Assembly: GCA_905250075.1 (NCBI GenBank)
Contig: CAJNOP010000080.1
Location: 496,001-560,000, forward strand
Source of the DNA: Rotaria sp. Silwood1
Lineage: Eukaryota > Rotifera > Eurotatoria > Philodinida > Philodinidae
Direction of reading: 5' to 3'
Length of the DNA: 64,000 bases
The first letter of the stretch is position 1. The number at the start of each line of letters is the position of its first letter. The position numbers were made by a program, and so were the translations under genes. Under the pieces are notes generated by a model. That model worked only from the letters and a program-made list of their open reading frames with translations, was not told where the DNA came from and did no database searches. Positions 14,273 through 28,544 of this stretch are shown here, one piece after another.

Positions 14273-14355
14273 TTGAGTTGGCAAGAAAGTTTTGCGTCTT
14301 TTTTTTTATTACTAAGATAATACAAAAAAGACGCAAAACTTTCTTGCCAACCCAA
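14273..14355. mobile_element. 83-base palindromic mariner-end MITE
   Basis: Left end TTGAGTTGGCAAGAAAG... (14273-14304) and right end (14324-14355) are inverted copies of 32 bases differing at one position, separated by about 20 bases that also partly pair. The TTGGCAAGAAAGTTTTGCG core resembles terminal repeats of mariner transposons (established for the family; not checked by search). The right flank is TA and the left flank TG, consistent with a mutated TA target duplication. The layout recalls human MADE1, an 80-base palindrome made of two Hsmar1 ends. Confidence 0.8.
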
Positions 14356-16483
14356 TATATCACTTCGTCATGTCACTGTGTCACCCTCTAAAAATAAACA
14401 CAAACAGACCGTGTCTTTTATGTTCTATTTAAAAATGTCCTTTAACAAGAAAAACAAAAATTAGTGTTTCGAAATAAAGTAACTATTTAGTAGCGAAAAA
14501 TCATATTTATCAGATCATTTTTTCACAGTTCTCGCATGCTACACCTCGTTGTATATATTTAATTAATACAATTAATGTTTTATTAAATAGAAAATATTCA
14601 GTTACTTAGAGTAAATATTTTTTTAAACATTTACAATACTGTATTGACAGAGGAATGATTTAAAAAAAGAAACAAGCAGAGAGACTCGTTTAATTTTGTT
14701 TAAAGTGAATATGTTGCATATATCGTCTTTTCACTTTTTAAAATAGTTTACAAAAAAATTGAGGAGGTACTCGTGATTATTGTCATGAATTCTATACTAT
14801 GGTATGTGTTTGATTTCAAAATCAAAGGAAACAATTTTCAAGGTTTCTGAGGACTGGAGGGAAGTGCAAGCGAGAAAAGTCATATGTCGAACTGATGTAA
14901 ATAAATATGCCCATTTCGTAGTTCATGGTTGTTCTATTGTGATGGCTTACTCTTTTTTTTCGAATAGGTTTTGGAGAGAAAAATGCATTTATCAATTTTC
15001 ATTTTTTTATTTTATTTTTGTATTCAGATGGCGGAGTCTATGACCTCCATAGACATATATTGTATGCATGAAATTTGCTACTAAATTTCGCACTTGGAGG
15101 ACAAAAAAAGATGCAGAGAACAAAAAAAAAGTGTAAATAGAAGAAAAGAAGCAGAACATAAACTGTGCCCTATGAAAGTAGGCCGAAAAAACAATTTTTC
15201 CAATTCTGTTACTTTGTCTATCATAGTCAAGGATACCATTTACAAAGATTTTATCTGTATATAAGCAATGTTTTACATGTTTTCAATTATTAGTTATGGA
15301 ACGAAAACAAGTTTATACAAGAATCAGTTTTCTTTTTTCTAAGTTACTGGAAGTATGAAAAAACGAAAAGTAAGAAGATTTCTTATATCTGTTGATAAAA
15401 ATTTGATCGAATGGTATAATAAAGTTTATGAACTTAGTACCTATGTTCGAATCTACATGACTGTCCACATACAGCTCCACTCCTTCTAATATTATGGAGG
15501 TAGTCGGCGTTCCCTATGATGTGGAAAAGTGAATAAGTATTGTTCTCTCGCTATGCCGCTAGATCTTCTCCTTTGCGAGACATCGATGATCTTTCGGAAC
15601 GTAGAGTACAAACAAAACTAAAATAATTTATTTCTATTGTCATTTTCATTTTTATATATACGATCAGAATCTAATTTTCTTATTTATAATAATTAGTTAA
15701 TAACATTTTTCTATATTCAAATAATCTTGACTACTTAGAATACTTTTTTTATCTAATGATTTGTCAAGCTGTCCTTCATATTAACGAGTACATCGTATAA
15801 TGTAGCTATTCGCTAAACATGATGCTTTGCTATGTCTATTCAATGCAAAAAAAAGTAATTCAAATTTCAATAAGCATCTATAGACAGTATATCATAATGT
15901 CTATTCTTGTCTGTTGCACATCATGTCTGCATGTCTAGGCCATCAGCAGGAGAACGATAGAAAATGAATGGCAGAGAAAAGCAAAAAAAACAAAATGTTA
16001 TTCTATTTCATGGCCATATTAGCGAGATTCTAATAGAAACTGCAGCGATGACAACAGCTGACATTAATGTACTGTCTTATCGTCTTCAACATCACCATAA
16101 TATACATATACATATATATATATATATAGAATACATCATAATTATAGAAAATGTCTCGTTCATATAATGTGATGAAAATTGTTTGCATGCTGCCATGAAG
16201 TATTCCTATCATTTTTCTCGACTCTATCTTGTGATGTATATATTTATTTTGTTGATATGTCATCAACTTATAGACATTGATCTTATTTCCAACGTTATCG
16301 AAATCAAGCAGGTAAAATGCGGCTAATCGTTTAAAGTACTTGTCATTTAATTTATTTACAACTCTGCTTATCGAACATGCGCTAGTAGCCTATTTAAAAT
16401 GTCTGCTACACTAGATATTTTAGTCACTAAAATATTGTATACTTTTTCATTTTATTATATACTATCAATGTTAAAATAAAGGT

Positions 16484-16579
16484 ATGCGTAGTCTACAGGA
16501 ACGTTTCTATGTTGAATATTCGAATAAGAAAATTAAACAGCATCATAAAGAAGAAAAGAAAAAAGAAAATGGTGAATAG
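16484..16579 (+). CDS. Doubtful small frame, possible terminal exon
   Basis: A 31-residue frame, MRSLQERFYVEYS then a Lys/Glu/His-rich tail, ending in TAG. It reads in phase with an upstream segment ending in CAG at 16311 that is followed by GTAAAA, while AAAG precedes 16482; splicing the two would extend the frame to SYFQRYRNQAG-MRSLQERF. However, the upstream segment has a stop in that frame just after its only acceptor, so the gene model does not close. I do not recognise the protein. It may be a decayed gene end or chance. Confidence 0.15.
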   Translation: MRSLQERFYVEYSNKKIKQHHKEEKKKENGE

Positions 16580-18954
16580 AATATGATCAGATGAATATTT
16601 TATATTTTAAATTCTTTTCCATTTGCTTCTTTGAATATATCATTATTAAAAATATTTTTTAAAATATAAATTTCTCTTGATTAGTGTATTTCTTTGATAA
16701 ACTTAGCTTCATTTGTCATTTTCTGAAGGCTTTCTCATAAGAAAAACTTTTAATTTTTCCTTTCGGAGAACTCATGAAACGGAAAAATCATACTGTGTAC
16801 GATGTCTTTGTCATGTCATTTCCATCAAACTTTTACATTGAACTGTTATAGGAGTTGTATGCAGAGAATAAAAAAGAAATTGTGATGCGTATCTTTTTTA
16901 TAAAAAAAAGTTAAAATGATCTCTAATACTTTTACAAGACTTATCATGTTGTTGTAAATAAAACGGAGTAATCTTTTTATTTCATTTCATCTCGTTTAGA
17001 TTACTATTAAGAAAACTTATCTAAAATTCATAACTTTGCAAGTGTTTCAGCGTTGTTGTATTATAGATAAGTATGTTGATGTCCGATGCCATTTGTACTA
17101 AAAGATTAGTTAGTCTAAAAAGAAAGACAAGAATTTATCATCGTCGATGAAGCATTTAAGATATAATTCATTACGTTGCCTATATTGATCTGTAACCATC
17201 AGGTTCTAATACAAATCATAAGATAAAAAGTCAAGTTTTACTGCAGTAAAAACACAATGATAATTTTCAAATGTACACAAGAGGTAATAAAATACATTAA
17301 TTAGTTTTTTATGACTACACGTGAATATTTTTTTTCCGTAGCTTCCTGTCTATTTGCGTATATCATTTATATCAATCGTATCATTAGTACTATCAATCAT
17401 ATTTTTTTTCGACTCGCTTTTTTGCTTCATGTTTCATGAATCAACCAATAGAGTGTTCGATAAATATAGTTATTTTTTCTTCTTAACTCTTTAATACTCA
17501 AATCAGATTATTCAGGATATCAATGAGCTTAGTTTTTTAATGTTATATATCAATTATTTAAGCTTAAATGTATCTTCAGAAATTTATCTTTCTAACAAGA
17601 ATAACAATGTTAGTTGTTTTTCATATGATTAGTATTTTAATATATGTATGAACTCATCATCTCTGTCTGAGATTCTATCGAGTGTACCACTTGATAATAC
17701 CGTCTTATATGGGCTTTCAATTTTGCATTCATACGTGTTGAGCATCCTTTAGCAATTTCGAACGACAAAGATAGATATCTATTGTCTGCATTATGATCTC
17801 ATAGAAACTTCCAGAACATTCTATCTGTAAGGTATTATAATATCAATCAAAACCAAAGAAATACTGTTCGATTGATCTTGTTGTTCATAAAAGTATATAG
17901 TCTTAATATAATTTAATAATCAATTAGCATATTTAATGTGTTTAGTTCAATAGTCACTAATCAATATAGAGATAAAATTCAAAGCTTGGTTTTTAATGGT
18001 AAATAATTTGAAATCACGTAGTTATATGTTGCTTACGCCTTGATGTTTTGAATAATGGCAACAATAATATTAGAATAAATATTAGATTTTAATGACTCTG
18101 GGTCATGGAAAGTCATGTACTTGATATTTCATTACCTTGAGATAATTTTTTCATATGAAAAAACGAAAAAGTATGATTACATTTCGCCATAAATGTATAT
18201 ATATATATATTCATATTCTTATCTATTGACATATACTATTCCAACCGACAGATAAGGTTAAAGAAATAAAAGATGAATAAAGAAAAAAGATGAAGCATAG
18301 CAATCTAATAGTCAGATTGCTTTTCTCACCACTAGCTGAGAGCTATTGAAAATTATTGTATGTATATTACTTGTTTACATGTGCATTTTTTTCTTTCATT
18401 CCTTTTTCTATTATTATTTTCTGATGTAATATTATTTTCATTCGTCATAGTAATTCTACATTCATCAGTGAAATGTACATATTTCATTTCAAATATTAAA
18501 AAGAACAAATATTTCACGCCTTCGAGACACATAGCATGAGCCTAAATAGATATTTACCATTAAACTACTCTCTGACATAACGATTGTTGGCGAATAGAAT
18601 CTACCATTAAATAGAAGGCAATAATCAATGAGTCATAGATGTTTATTGAATTAGTTTCTTGTTCTTCCTTTTCGTAAGATTTATTTGACTGAATAGGATA
18701 AAGATTCTTTTAACTGTTTTTCTTCCTATTACCGGTTGCTATCTCAGCCAACTTATTTATCAAAGGTCAACGCGTACGCAAAACCCCTCGAAGGGGTGTG
18801 AGCATAAGATGTCTAATCTTCTCTTTTCTTTCTTTCAGTATAACAACACATCGGGTTATTTATCATTTTTATTTATTGATGGTAACGTTTACATTTCTAT
18901 GTTCTAGATTGCGATATATAAAAAATTAAAAATTTGTTTCTATGAATTATATCA

Positions 18955-19938
18955 ATGTCTGGTAAAGCACCAGCAACAAATGGTAATAATGGTATTGATG
19001 CTCCATTTTTATTAAGTAAACATAAAGTAATGCAATATTTACAAAATTCAGCATGTTGTTCAACGAATACAAATAACAATTCATTAGTTGGTCATCAGAA
19101 AACATCTCCACATACACATGATTTATTCTATGCAAAAGATACATCTATTAACAATAATCATAATCAACGTCAAAAACGTATGCATTCTTGTTTAGAAAAT
19201 AGTTCGGGACCATCTACTCTTGATACCTTATCACGATTTAATTTCAGCTATGGTTCTAGTTTGTCCGATCCCGGTGGACACTGTAGTACGTTTAGTTCGA
19301 ATACATCATCATCCGGTATATATAGTACATTTTCTGATGTTAGACATGAAGAAGGTACATCAACATCATCAGAAGACCTTGATTTTAACCTTGGTTTTGA
19401 GCAAATCAGTGATAATGATGATTTTGAAGTAGCTAATCTTGATGAAATCGATGAATATGATGAATATGAACTAAATGAAGGAGATAATCAACGAATCTCA
19501 AATAACAATAGTGGTAGTAAATAAAAATAAAATGAAATAAAACTCTATTTTCTATTGTTTTTCTTCTAAGGTACAGCAACATTACTTGATTTTGATGAAT
19601 CGAATTCAAATGCATATATGAATAAATTGGAAGGATTTCTTCGTAAATCTCTTAGTTCAACAACTATTAATGGTAATGTTGAAAGTAATAATGATGATAC
19701 AATAACAGATAACCAAATAAAACAACAACAGTGTGGATCATTATTAGATGAGTCAATCTACACATTGTGTTCACCAGATCGTTTTTCAGTATATAGTGAA
19801 AACGATGATTATGAAAAAGATACTGCGCCACCTGCTATTACTACACGTTCCAATTCAGTGGGCTTTGGTTTATTAAATAGAAAACCAGCTTTATTGGATA
19901 AACCAACAAAAAAAGTTGTTCGTTTCGCCGATATGTTG
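18955..19938 (+). CDS. PP1 glycogen-targeting subunit-like (PPP1R3 family), N-terminal part only
   Basis: PPP1R3 proteins bring protein phosphatase 1 to glycogen through an RVxF motif followed by a CBM21 domain. Exons 18955-19516 and 19571-19938 encode 310 residues of mostly disordered Asn/Ser-rich and acidic sequence. They end in KKVVRFADML, the PP1-docking motif in the form found in this family (KKVVRFAD followed normally by a short linker and CBM21). The last codon is followed by GTATGT, a donor, so the coding sequence should continue; without splicing it would stop after ten more codons. No CBM21 exon was found in the next 8.6 kb, which includes an assembly gap at 20820. Either the domain exons fall in the gap, or the gene is truncated, or it has diverged beyond recognition. 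The family call rests on the motif and its context only. Confidence 0.6.
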
Positions 19939-20819
19939 GTATGTTTTGTGTATCTTATAAGCAGATAACAATAACGTCCATTTACATAAGATACGAGAAA
20001 AATTATTTTAAAGTCATAGAAATGATATAGGAGCTGTATGAGGTGAAAGATAAATAAAGATTAGTACAGGGTAAGATATAGTTAAAGCAGAGCTGTAGCT
20101 AGTCGAGATATTTTTGCAATTGGCTCGGTTCGATCGGTTCAAAACTTATTTTAGAGTGGTGAAAATCACCAAAAACTGACCGATTTGTTCGATCATTATT
20201 AATCAGTTAATGGAAATGGCTTCAAAAAACATTCATTTTCCTTTGTACACTCAGTACTGTACAAATCTTCAGGGAGAAATAGCATGATACAAGCGTTTTA
20301 TCTGTTAAGTTTCTCGACGATGAATATATCATAGCTTTATAAGTGGCACGAACAAAGAACTCTTTAACTCGTCCATTGATTGCTAAACTAAAAACCTTGC
20401 ATTTTCTCACTCAATCTTTCTAGACAAACCAAACATAAATCTTCGAACTACGATCCAAATCTAAAGTTTCTCTTCACCAACAAAATAGTTCAGCTCTAGA
20501 AACACAGTTTTGATTGTGTTTAAAAGGAAAATAAGAGACTACAGAAGAGCAGAAATAAATAAAAGTGATAATTCTTGAAACAAAACTATTTGATTATTTT
20601 GATAGGCAAAAGCAAATTTGTTCTCAATAAGTGTTATCAGAGAAAAATGGCACATCTTTAAAGTATTTTTCAACGGGTAAAAATTCGCGAGAGGATCGAC
20701 CGATCCAATTATTTCAACTGGTCTTAATTGGATCGATTACAAATTCGAGTCAGAGTACCAAAAGTACTCGATAGGGTGCGAGAAATATACAGTAGAATCT
20801 ATAAGACAACCATATGCTT

Positions 20820-20829
20820 NNNNNNNNNN
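20820..20829. other. Assembly gap (10 N)
   Basis: Ten unresolved bases. The true gap length is unknown; a run of exactly ten N is often a placeholder. It sits 880 bases after the last recognised exon of the PPP1R3-like gene. Confidence 0.99.
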
Positions 20830-23800
20830 TATATATATAATAGTGACTGAAACTGACTGGAATGTGAATCTCTTTATTCGACTCGGCAGCAATCTCTTCA
20901 ATAACTCTCAAATTTGAGCAATAAATTTCACTTGAGTATAGTGTTCATATTCTGTGTCTTCTGCTTCTGCCAACTATATCAATCTCTTTGCGTGAGAAGT
21001 CTACTAATGCAAATATTGTTTGTATTTTCATTAAAAAAATGTCAACTTCTATTGATTTACTGTATGATTGATAGTTTTAGCAGAACTAGATAGATGTGCA
21101 TCTGTTTTCATTACTACTTCTCTTTCTGCATACCTAATAGGGTTTTCTAGTTTTATGTGGTATTGAAAATTCTCGAACAGTCTGTCAAAGTGTTTTTTAC
21201 CCTTTTAGTCGATATATGAATAGAGTTCTATTGTTGATAGGGCGTGCGTTTGCCGTTTCGACTGTAAAATCAGCAGTACAAATCGAAATAAATATAGAAC
21301 TGATTATTTATTACCCTTCTAAATATCTTGATTCGCTATTTGAGATGACAATTGACCTTGGAAAGTTTGGTTTAGAACCAAATATCGAGATTTTCTTATT
21401 CGAAGGCTGCGGAAATGATCCAACCAAGATTATGAATTGCTAACTGCAGTTCAGATCAGAGAACTGAGATTGGATGTGACTGAAAACAGAAGTTAATTTA
21501 CTCTCTTTCCTAATAGGTGCATCTTCCTCCACAAAGAAGATAACTATTCAGCGTTAAATATGCAAATTTAGAAACTACTAATTTCACCGATGGATAAGAA
21601 AAAAACACCTCTCATTGAATACACAAGCCCTAATTTACATTGTAGCTTCGTTCTGAAGTCTTTGAATTTCTTTAAATTAATAGATTTAGAATATAGACAT
21701 ACGAAAATCTAAACGAAATTTTATGCAGAATCTGAATACTTTTACCTTATGAGACTGAAAGAATTGTCTTTTCTTTCAATATGAACCAAATCGAGATTTG
21801 CTTATTTGCTTCGGTGTCTTATGTCTAAGTCGCACAAACTAACAGAACAATCTCATTAAAAGCAATTATGGCAGTTACTATATAAGCAACCTCTAAAAAC
21901 AGATTTATGTTAATATAAGAGACCTTTTTACATATAGTTGATCGGAAAAGTAACAAAGTTCTTTGAAAATCTGAATATTCTAGAAAACATGTATTTCATA
22001 AATAATCACGATGTAATTTTAAATGAAGAGAAGACCGTCATCTACATTCTTCACGAACAACTGTCTTAGGCTTACTAGCTAGCAATACACTCTAGTAGTA
22101 AAATGAATGCCTAAAAGCTGCACTCAAGAAATTATCTAACAATAAAATATGATCAGGATCAAATTCTATTACGTTCCATTATGGTTACGTAAACAAAGAT
22201 TCGAAGATACCAATCTTATTTACTTTTAACAGTATAGCTTTTCCAGGTCTAAAAGTCTTTTTTTCGATTTTTATTGCTAAAGATAATTTGAAGTGTCTAC
22301 TATCATCTATTGTAAAATATTAGAATTGTGCCAATCTGTGTAAATTTTGACAAGGCTTAGTTTCGAGAACCCTATCGTAAAAAAGCTTGTGTTTTTCTAC
22401 TTAACAGTCTTATGCACTTATCTTATTTATTAAAATTGTTTTTTAGAGATTGTCAATCGCTGTTAGTTTATTGATGATAACCAGATTTATATATCGTCTT
22501 ATTTTCATAAAGTTGTGGGTGAGGGCTTTCTTTACCCACACCAATATCTTCATCTATCTAAAAGATACTAATAAAGCAAACGAACTCAAAAAAATAGGAT
22601 ATATGCCAAAAAAAACAAAATTTTGCATTGTTTTACGTTTTTATCAAAACCGATCTTTGAAGAAAAAAGTAAATTTTCCTCGCTTTTCTTCTACATAATG
22701 TACCCAATTGGGCTCAAAACTTTTTAAATATGTAATGTGATAGAATCGTGGCATGAGAGTGTACTTTTTTTTTGTTCAACATATTATTTCTATGAAATTC
22801 GACAATCTTCAGAAGATTGGCACCATTGAAAAAGACACGTTTTTTGATAGTGCCTCAAGTATTTTGCTCTTCCTAAATTCTGGACACATTTTTCGAAGAA
22901 AAACAATACACATTGCAACTCGATGCACCTTGTCACTATAAGAGGACAGCTTACAAAAATGAAGTATAAGTTTTTGTGTGGGAGAACTTCTAGCTACATT
23001 CACTCTTTGAGGCTCCACACCTATCGGAAGAGAGCATTTGTTGTTGCCAAACCAAGAACATCTTAAGCTCTATTCCTCGAGTTTTATCTACTCTGAAAAT
23101 TTTATAAATTTTCTTCTAGCAGTTATCAAGAAACCCGGAGAAGAAGGAAAAGGTCGCACTGAACTAGGAAAAATAAAATAATAGTTCACTCAGTCGAATC
23201 ATATCATGGTGTACGCTTTTCAGACATTTACTTGTACGGCGATATTGCAGATATATTAGATTCCTGTGCAGATACAGACGTTCAACTACTATAATAACCA
23301 ACAAGTTTAGTACCTATTGTTATCTTTGAAATGATTTCTCGAAAATGGATGAAAAGGATGACACTCTTGTATCAAATATCATTACAGTATCCAACTGAGT
23401 TCAGAGATAAAGAGGACTACATTTCCCAGATCATTCAAAAAAGGATAATTTTGTAGAAAAACGCTGGTGAAAAAAAAGCCAACAGGTTTTATTCAAAAAT
23501 CAAAATTTTATTTAGCTCTGAGCTAACCCCCATTACTCTTCCTTCCTCATCGGAAACGATAAATATCACGACAACTATCTCGAACATTTGGTTTTGAGAA
23601 ATCAATAGAATGTCTTCTTCATCAACTGATCCTTCAAATGCTAAGAAAATTCTGAATGATCTATGGAATATGAAGAAAACAATAGATCGACAGGGAGAAT
23701 TTTCTTTATCGAGATGTATTTTATTCTTGTTCTTTCGGTTGATAAAATTAATCACGAGTTAAAAGATTTGAAAAAAATTTCCTATTTTCAAAAAACCTCA

Positions 23801-26791
23801 GCAGTAGAGAAACTTATTAGTTTTTATATATGCATTATTGAATATAAATGACTGTTGCATGACAAAGAACAAGTATTCATTATGAGAAATTCATCTACAA
23901 CAAAAAAGTGTTTTATTCGGATTTTCTCTTCTGGAGGGCCAATGAAAGAATCTTGAAGAGTAAACACCTACTTTTGGAACGCCGACAGCATAATATATGG
24001 TATAATAACCATAAATTCCATCCAGAAGGGTCAATAGAATCTTGACAGAGACGGTGTTCTCATGATCTCCACATTGAATAAACATCTGCAATAAAACATT
24101 GAGGAAGAAGAATAGTTCTATTTTATGAATGAATGTCAATATATTTTTCATATACACATTTTAGTGAAGGTAAATAAACATCAATGATTTAATATAGCAT
24201 ATATACATTGTCATACCCATATCATAAAAAAAGATTTTCTCTCAGTAGCTAATTAACTATGCATTGACATTTGGTTATCTTCTCATAGCAACTTCTCGTT
24301 ATATTTATTATTCCTATTAGTATCTAGTTAACTGCTTAGAACATTAGTTCGCTAATAATTCTAATACAAACATATACACTTTAATCGATTCGATTTTATA
24401 CAACAGATGAATTTTCAAATTTTCACTTAAACATCAAAAGAATACTTTACTATAGTGTTTAATTTTAAAACAACGAATGCTATAATAGGAAAAATATTGA
24501 TTTCTGATTCGAATTGTATAGTTTGTAATGATGTTTGAGAGATAATATCCTGAAGTTTATGTCAAACACAAAGAAATACGAAGTCATCTGTTTATTTTAA
24601 CATCAATCATAAGACAGTTTTCGGCTTTTCTGTCTTCTTGAATAGTACAAAATTCAGTTATTTCTATTTGTAGAACAATCTTCAAACAAGAAATAGCAAT
24701 TTATGGCATGAGAGAACTGGCTAGAATATCTACCAAACAGTTAATGGACAAATTTTTAACAAGGAATATTATTCAGTAAAAAAACCCAGCGAAATGTTTA
24801 TTGATCTGTCTCATAGATGTCAAACAGTGAAGAGTTCTAAAATTATGATATATCTCTCCAAAGGAAAAACAATTATTGAAATCTCTTGTGTAAAGTTCCA
24901 TTTAAGAAAAAAATTATCATACTCATTTGTTTTCTTACGTTAGAAAAGAAAGCATTCTGAATAAATAAAAAATTGTATACAACTATCATGCGTAAAAAGT
25001 TCAATACTAATATCTTTTTCAACCTTATTATTTTTTGTATAAAAGAACAATAATATATTTTACATAAGAAAACGAACAGAAATCTTTAGCGCATGTATTC
25101 TACATGTATTGAATAATTTTATGGATTTATTGAACGAGAGTAGAGACAGACTTTCTTATATAGATTAGTGTTTATTTGAGCAACAGCATTGAATTAGTTT
25201 ATTTCTTTGATCAATTCACATATAAGAGTTTGTATAGTGTCTCCCTAATGATGTACTATATAGAACAATAAGATAAATCTGACAAATAAACAATCAATCA
25301 AGTTTCTTGAAGATTTTCTAAGAAAGAAAAATTAATTCGTCATTTTTGTGATATGAATATTATTTTTAGATTTCTAATTAAACAAAATATTTACTATACT
25401 AATTATTTTCTTGTTTTAGACGATAAAAACAAATATGTGAATTATTTTAATGTAAAAACGACGTAAACAATGCTCAAAAATCAAGTTACATGTTTAATGT
25501 GCATCGCTTTTTCTTATCTATATTTTTCTTTTCTTCTTTGTTTTTCTGCATGGTGACACATTTTCTTTCTATTTTGTTAGTGTTTCTCTGGTCCATTTGT
25601 TTTCTTTTTTGCTTATGAACATTCGACTTGTCTTTCTTATTCTTTTGTATCTTCTTTCTTTTTTTTCGGATAATTACTAGAATGTATATGCTAGTCAGTG
25701 AAGTTAATTATTGAGGGAAGAAAAATTATTATTACGCATACATGTGCCGTCTACTATTAATCTGGTTTTGTATGCTTCGTTTTTCTGAAAAAATTTTTAA
25801 CGTACGCAAGTACCACAATTATTGACAAACTTGTTAAGTATGTACTCTTGATTATTTTCCTTGATTAATTAAACTTCAACGAGTTTTCTCAATACATCTG
25901 CTTGTATGTAAATATACACGTATATATTCTCTCATTACATCGATTAGCATATGTATGGGAAGTGCTTTGTTGTTTGGGTGTTTGTATAGATTTGGTTCTG
26001 TGATATTGATGATAATAGCGAAGGATTTCTTTTTTTTTTCAGACGATTAATAGAATCTGCTGCGCATTGCATATTAATGATAGATTTGATATAAAGCAAT
26101 GAAGAAGAGAAGAAAAATCAACTTATCATATTATGATAACATAAAAACAATGCTATTGTTTGGCAGCTTTTTATTTTCAAATTTTTATCAATCAGTATTC
26201 ATTTGTCATATGTAGATTTATTAAATTATTTGCTTCATATAAAATACAAATGTTAGAACCACACAGTTCTTGTTATTTTTGTTGTTGTTGTCAATTTGTC
26301 TAGAGGGCCTTGAGGGAATTTAAGAGTACACGAAGAAGAGTGACGTTGTTGAAGCATTTTAACTAGAAATTTTTAATGTTTTTTATATAAACAACTAAAT
26401 ATAAATGCTTAAGTCTGAATGGCATTTGTTGTCAATTCTAGTACATCGAATATTGATCTAATTTTGACATTGACCGGATATATCATCGACAAGAAAATGA
26501 TAATGGAGTTAAAGAAAGCATTGCTAATATAAACTGAAAATTTTATAATAGTCTATCTGCTGTTAAGAAGATAATATATTTTGATAGTAAATGAATGACA
26601 AAGATATGAGTATCCGAGATCGTTCACAAACGAAATATTCATTGATTGAATAAACTAAATTGAATGAATGAAGACATTGTAACTGGCATATAAATGGGTT
26701 TTGCTATTGGCAATAAGAGATTCTTTACATGTCTATCAGTCATATGAATCTCTAGAACTATTATGATTTATCAGAAAAGGAATTTTCAATA

Positions 26792-26813
26792 TCTCTCTCT
26801 CTCTCTCTCTCTC
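26792..26813. repeat. CT dinucleotide microsatellite
   Basis: Eleven uninterrupted TC units in the spacer upstream of the GPCR gene. Confidence 0.95.
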
Positions 26814-28544
26814 ACAATGAATTAACGTCCATTTTTGGCTTGAGTACTTTCATACATCTTCTATCAATTCTATCAAGTATCTAACGATTGTATGTTAAAT
26901 ATAAAAAAAGTCGGCAGGATTTTACAGCTTGGAAGAGTCATAAAAATCTAAACATAATCTCATGTTTGCTATAATAAAACAATCATCAATCAATGGCATA
27001 CAAAATAATATCAATATTTTATTTGATGATTTTTGTAATCAAGTAAAACTTCTTTCTTCTATTCTCTTTCTTTTCTTCTTCTTGCTCTCTTTCTCTTTTT
27101 CTCTGTTCTTCTCTTTTTCGAGAGTTTTTTCTCGATCTGTTTTTTCCTACATATAACTAACGAGAACAGACTTTCATTTCGGTTGTTAGGCAGTGATGGA
27201 AAAAAAGAAAAGAAAAAGAGTGTGCGTGCATTGTCCCAATAACACTGATGAACACGCAGTATTTCCGGCTGATGGTGAAGATCAATAGACAGGAGTATAG
27301 AGAGATAAAAAAAAAACATAGATAGAAATTCAATATTGATGGTAGATATATTGATCTCCCTCAATTTGATTTATTCATAATCCTCATATTATTCGGTTCA
27401 ACTTCTATAAATAAGCTTGAAACTTTTTTTATTAAGAGAAATATGTCCTAACTGTATTTTACGCTTGTAATCGTTCAAATTATTTCGATACACAATAGAT
27501 AAGATACATGTATATACATATACATTAAAGCGAATGTAAGTGGCAATCGGAGAATATTTTCTCTACTTTTATTTTATTGCACTCAATTTCGAGATGGGAC
27601 TCGTAATACCATTATAAATTAGAAAAATCTTTACAATAAATGATATAAGCGTACTTCATTCAAATTGATTAAATTATATGCGCTGCGCACGATTCCTATT
27701 ATCACCCATAAAAATAGTCGTATTATCAGCTGTGCATTTTCGCACGAAGTAATCTGATAGAGCTGAATTGCACTACCTGTCAATACATCCAACTTTCTCT
27801 TCTCATTAGGGTGTCGTAGATTGACAAGCACACGTACGTATTCATATATAAAACTAATTGCATATGAACACCTCTACAGTTATTGTAAACTATGGGATAG
27901 TTATAAACCATATAACGAAAGAAAAAAGTTTATTTTTGTCCAATTTTCGTTAGATTTTCATAAAATAGTGTGACAATGGACATTGACACAATTAATAAAA
28001 ATGTGTTCGACTTTTTTTTTCGGTATGAGTACTTTGACGAATGTGACAAACATAATAAAAGGAGTTAAAAAAACACTAATCGACCTCGATGCTCAGCAAA
28101 AAAGAATCATCAGTTTTTGTTTTTTTTCTATATGCTATCATCCTTTGAATATGTAAAACAAAAAGAATATAGAAATCCTTTCTATATTTATTCCATCATT
28201 TACATTCATATATCAAGATTGAATTGTCTTGTATGTAAGTAAAACCATCCGAAGATTAGTTCGTTTTCGAAAAACTCTATTGAATATTTGATTCTAGTTT
28301 CTTTTCTCGAGGTTATTTTGACATTTTATATTCTATTGAACGAGAAAAAGAACACAAGAGAAAAGTTAACTAAATTCCTAGTTCAAAGTTTTTGATGGAA
28401 TATATTTACCGGTCATTAATTTTTAATCAGAAGACAAATAAAAAATCTCTTTTATTCTTTTTTAGTTTTCATTAAAAACTTCTCTGCAAGTAAAAAGCAG
28501 AAAAAATTAGAAGAACTTTTAATTGATTATTAAAACGAATAATC

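Larger units (their letters stand above)
13424..18954. other. 5.5 kb spacer, mostly featureless
   Basis: Begins with a TA-repeat just past the SZRD1 stop (13436-13457), which overlaps its 3' UTR. Holds the mariner-end hairpin at 14273 and TA repeats near 16105 and 18195. A GC-rich mini-palindrome ACCCC-TCGAA-GGGGT lies at about 18783-18797, some 160 bases before the next gene. No convincing coding sequence apart from a doubtful small frame at 16484. Confidence 0.6.
19939..28544. other. 8.6 kb spacer with an assembly gap
   Basis: No gene was recognised on either strand. Frames on the minus strand at 24157-23891, 23755-23489 and 23018-22809 are longer and less biased than their surroundings and might be relics, but match nothing I know. 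A CT dinucleotide run lies at 26792-26813. Part of this stretch may be a very long intron of the PPP1R3-like gene. Confidence 0.5.

Noticed and set aside
20030-20800. Possible fourth long palindrome around the PPP1R3-like gene's downstream flank (AATTGG-TCGGT-GATC words at both ends)
   Set aside because: Only one short block pairs; the rest does not align by eye.
27059-27364. 101-residue minus-strand frame with a Lys/Arg/Glu tail
   Set aside because: The charged tail is the translation of a CTT/TCT-rich simple tract; no family resemblance.
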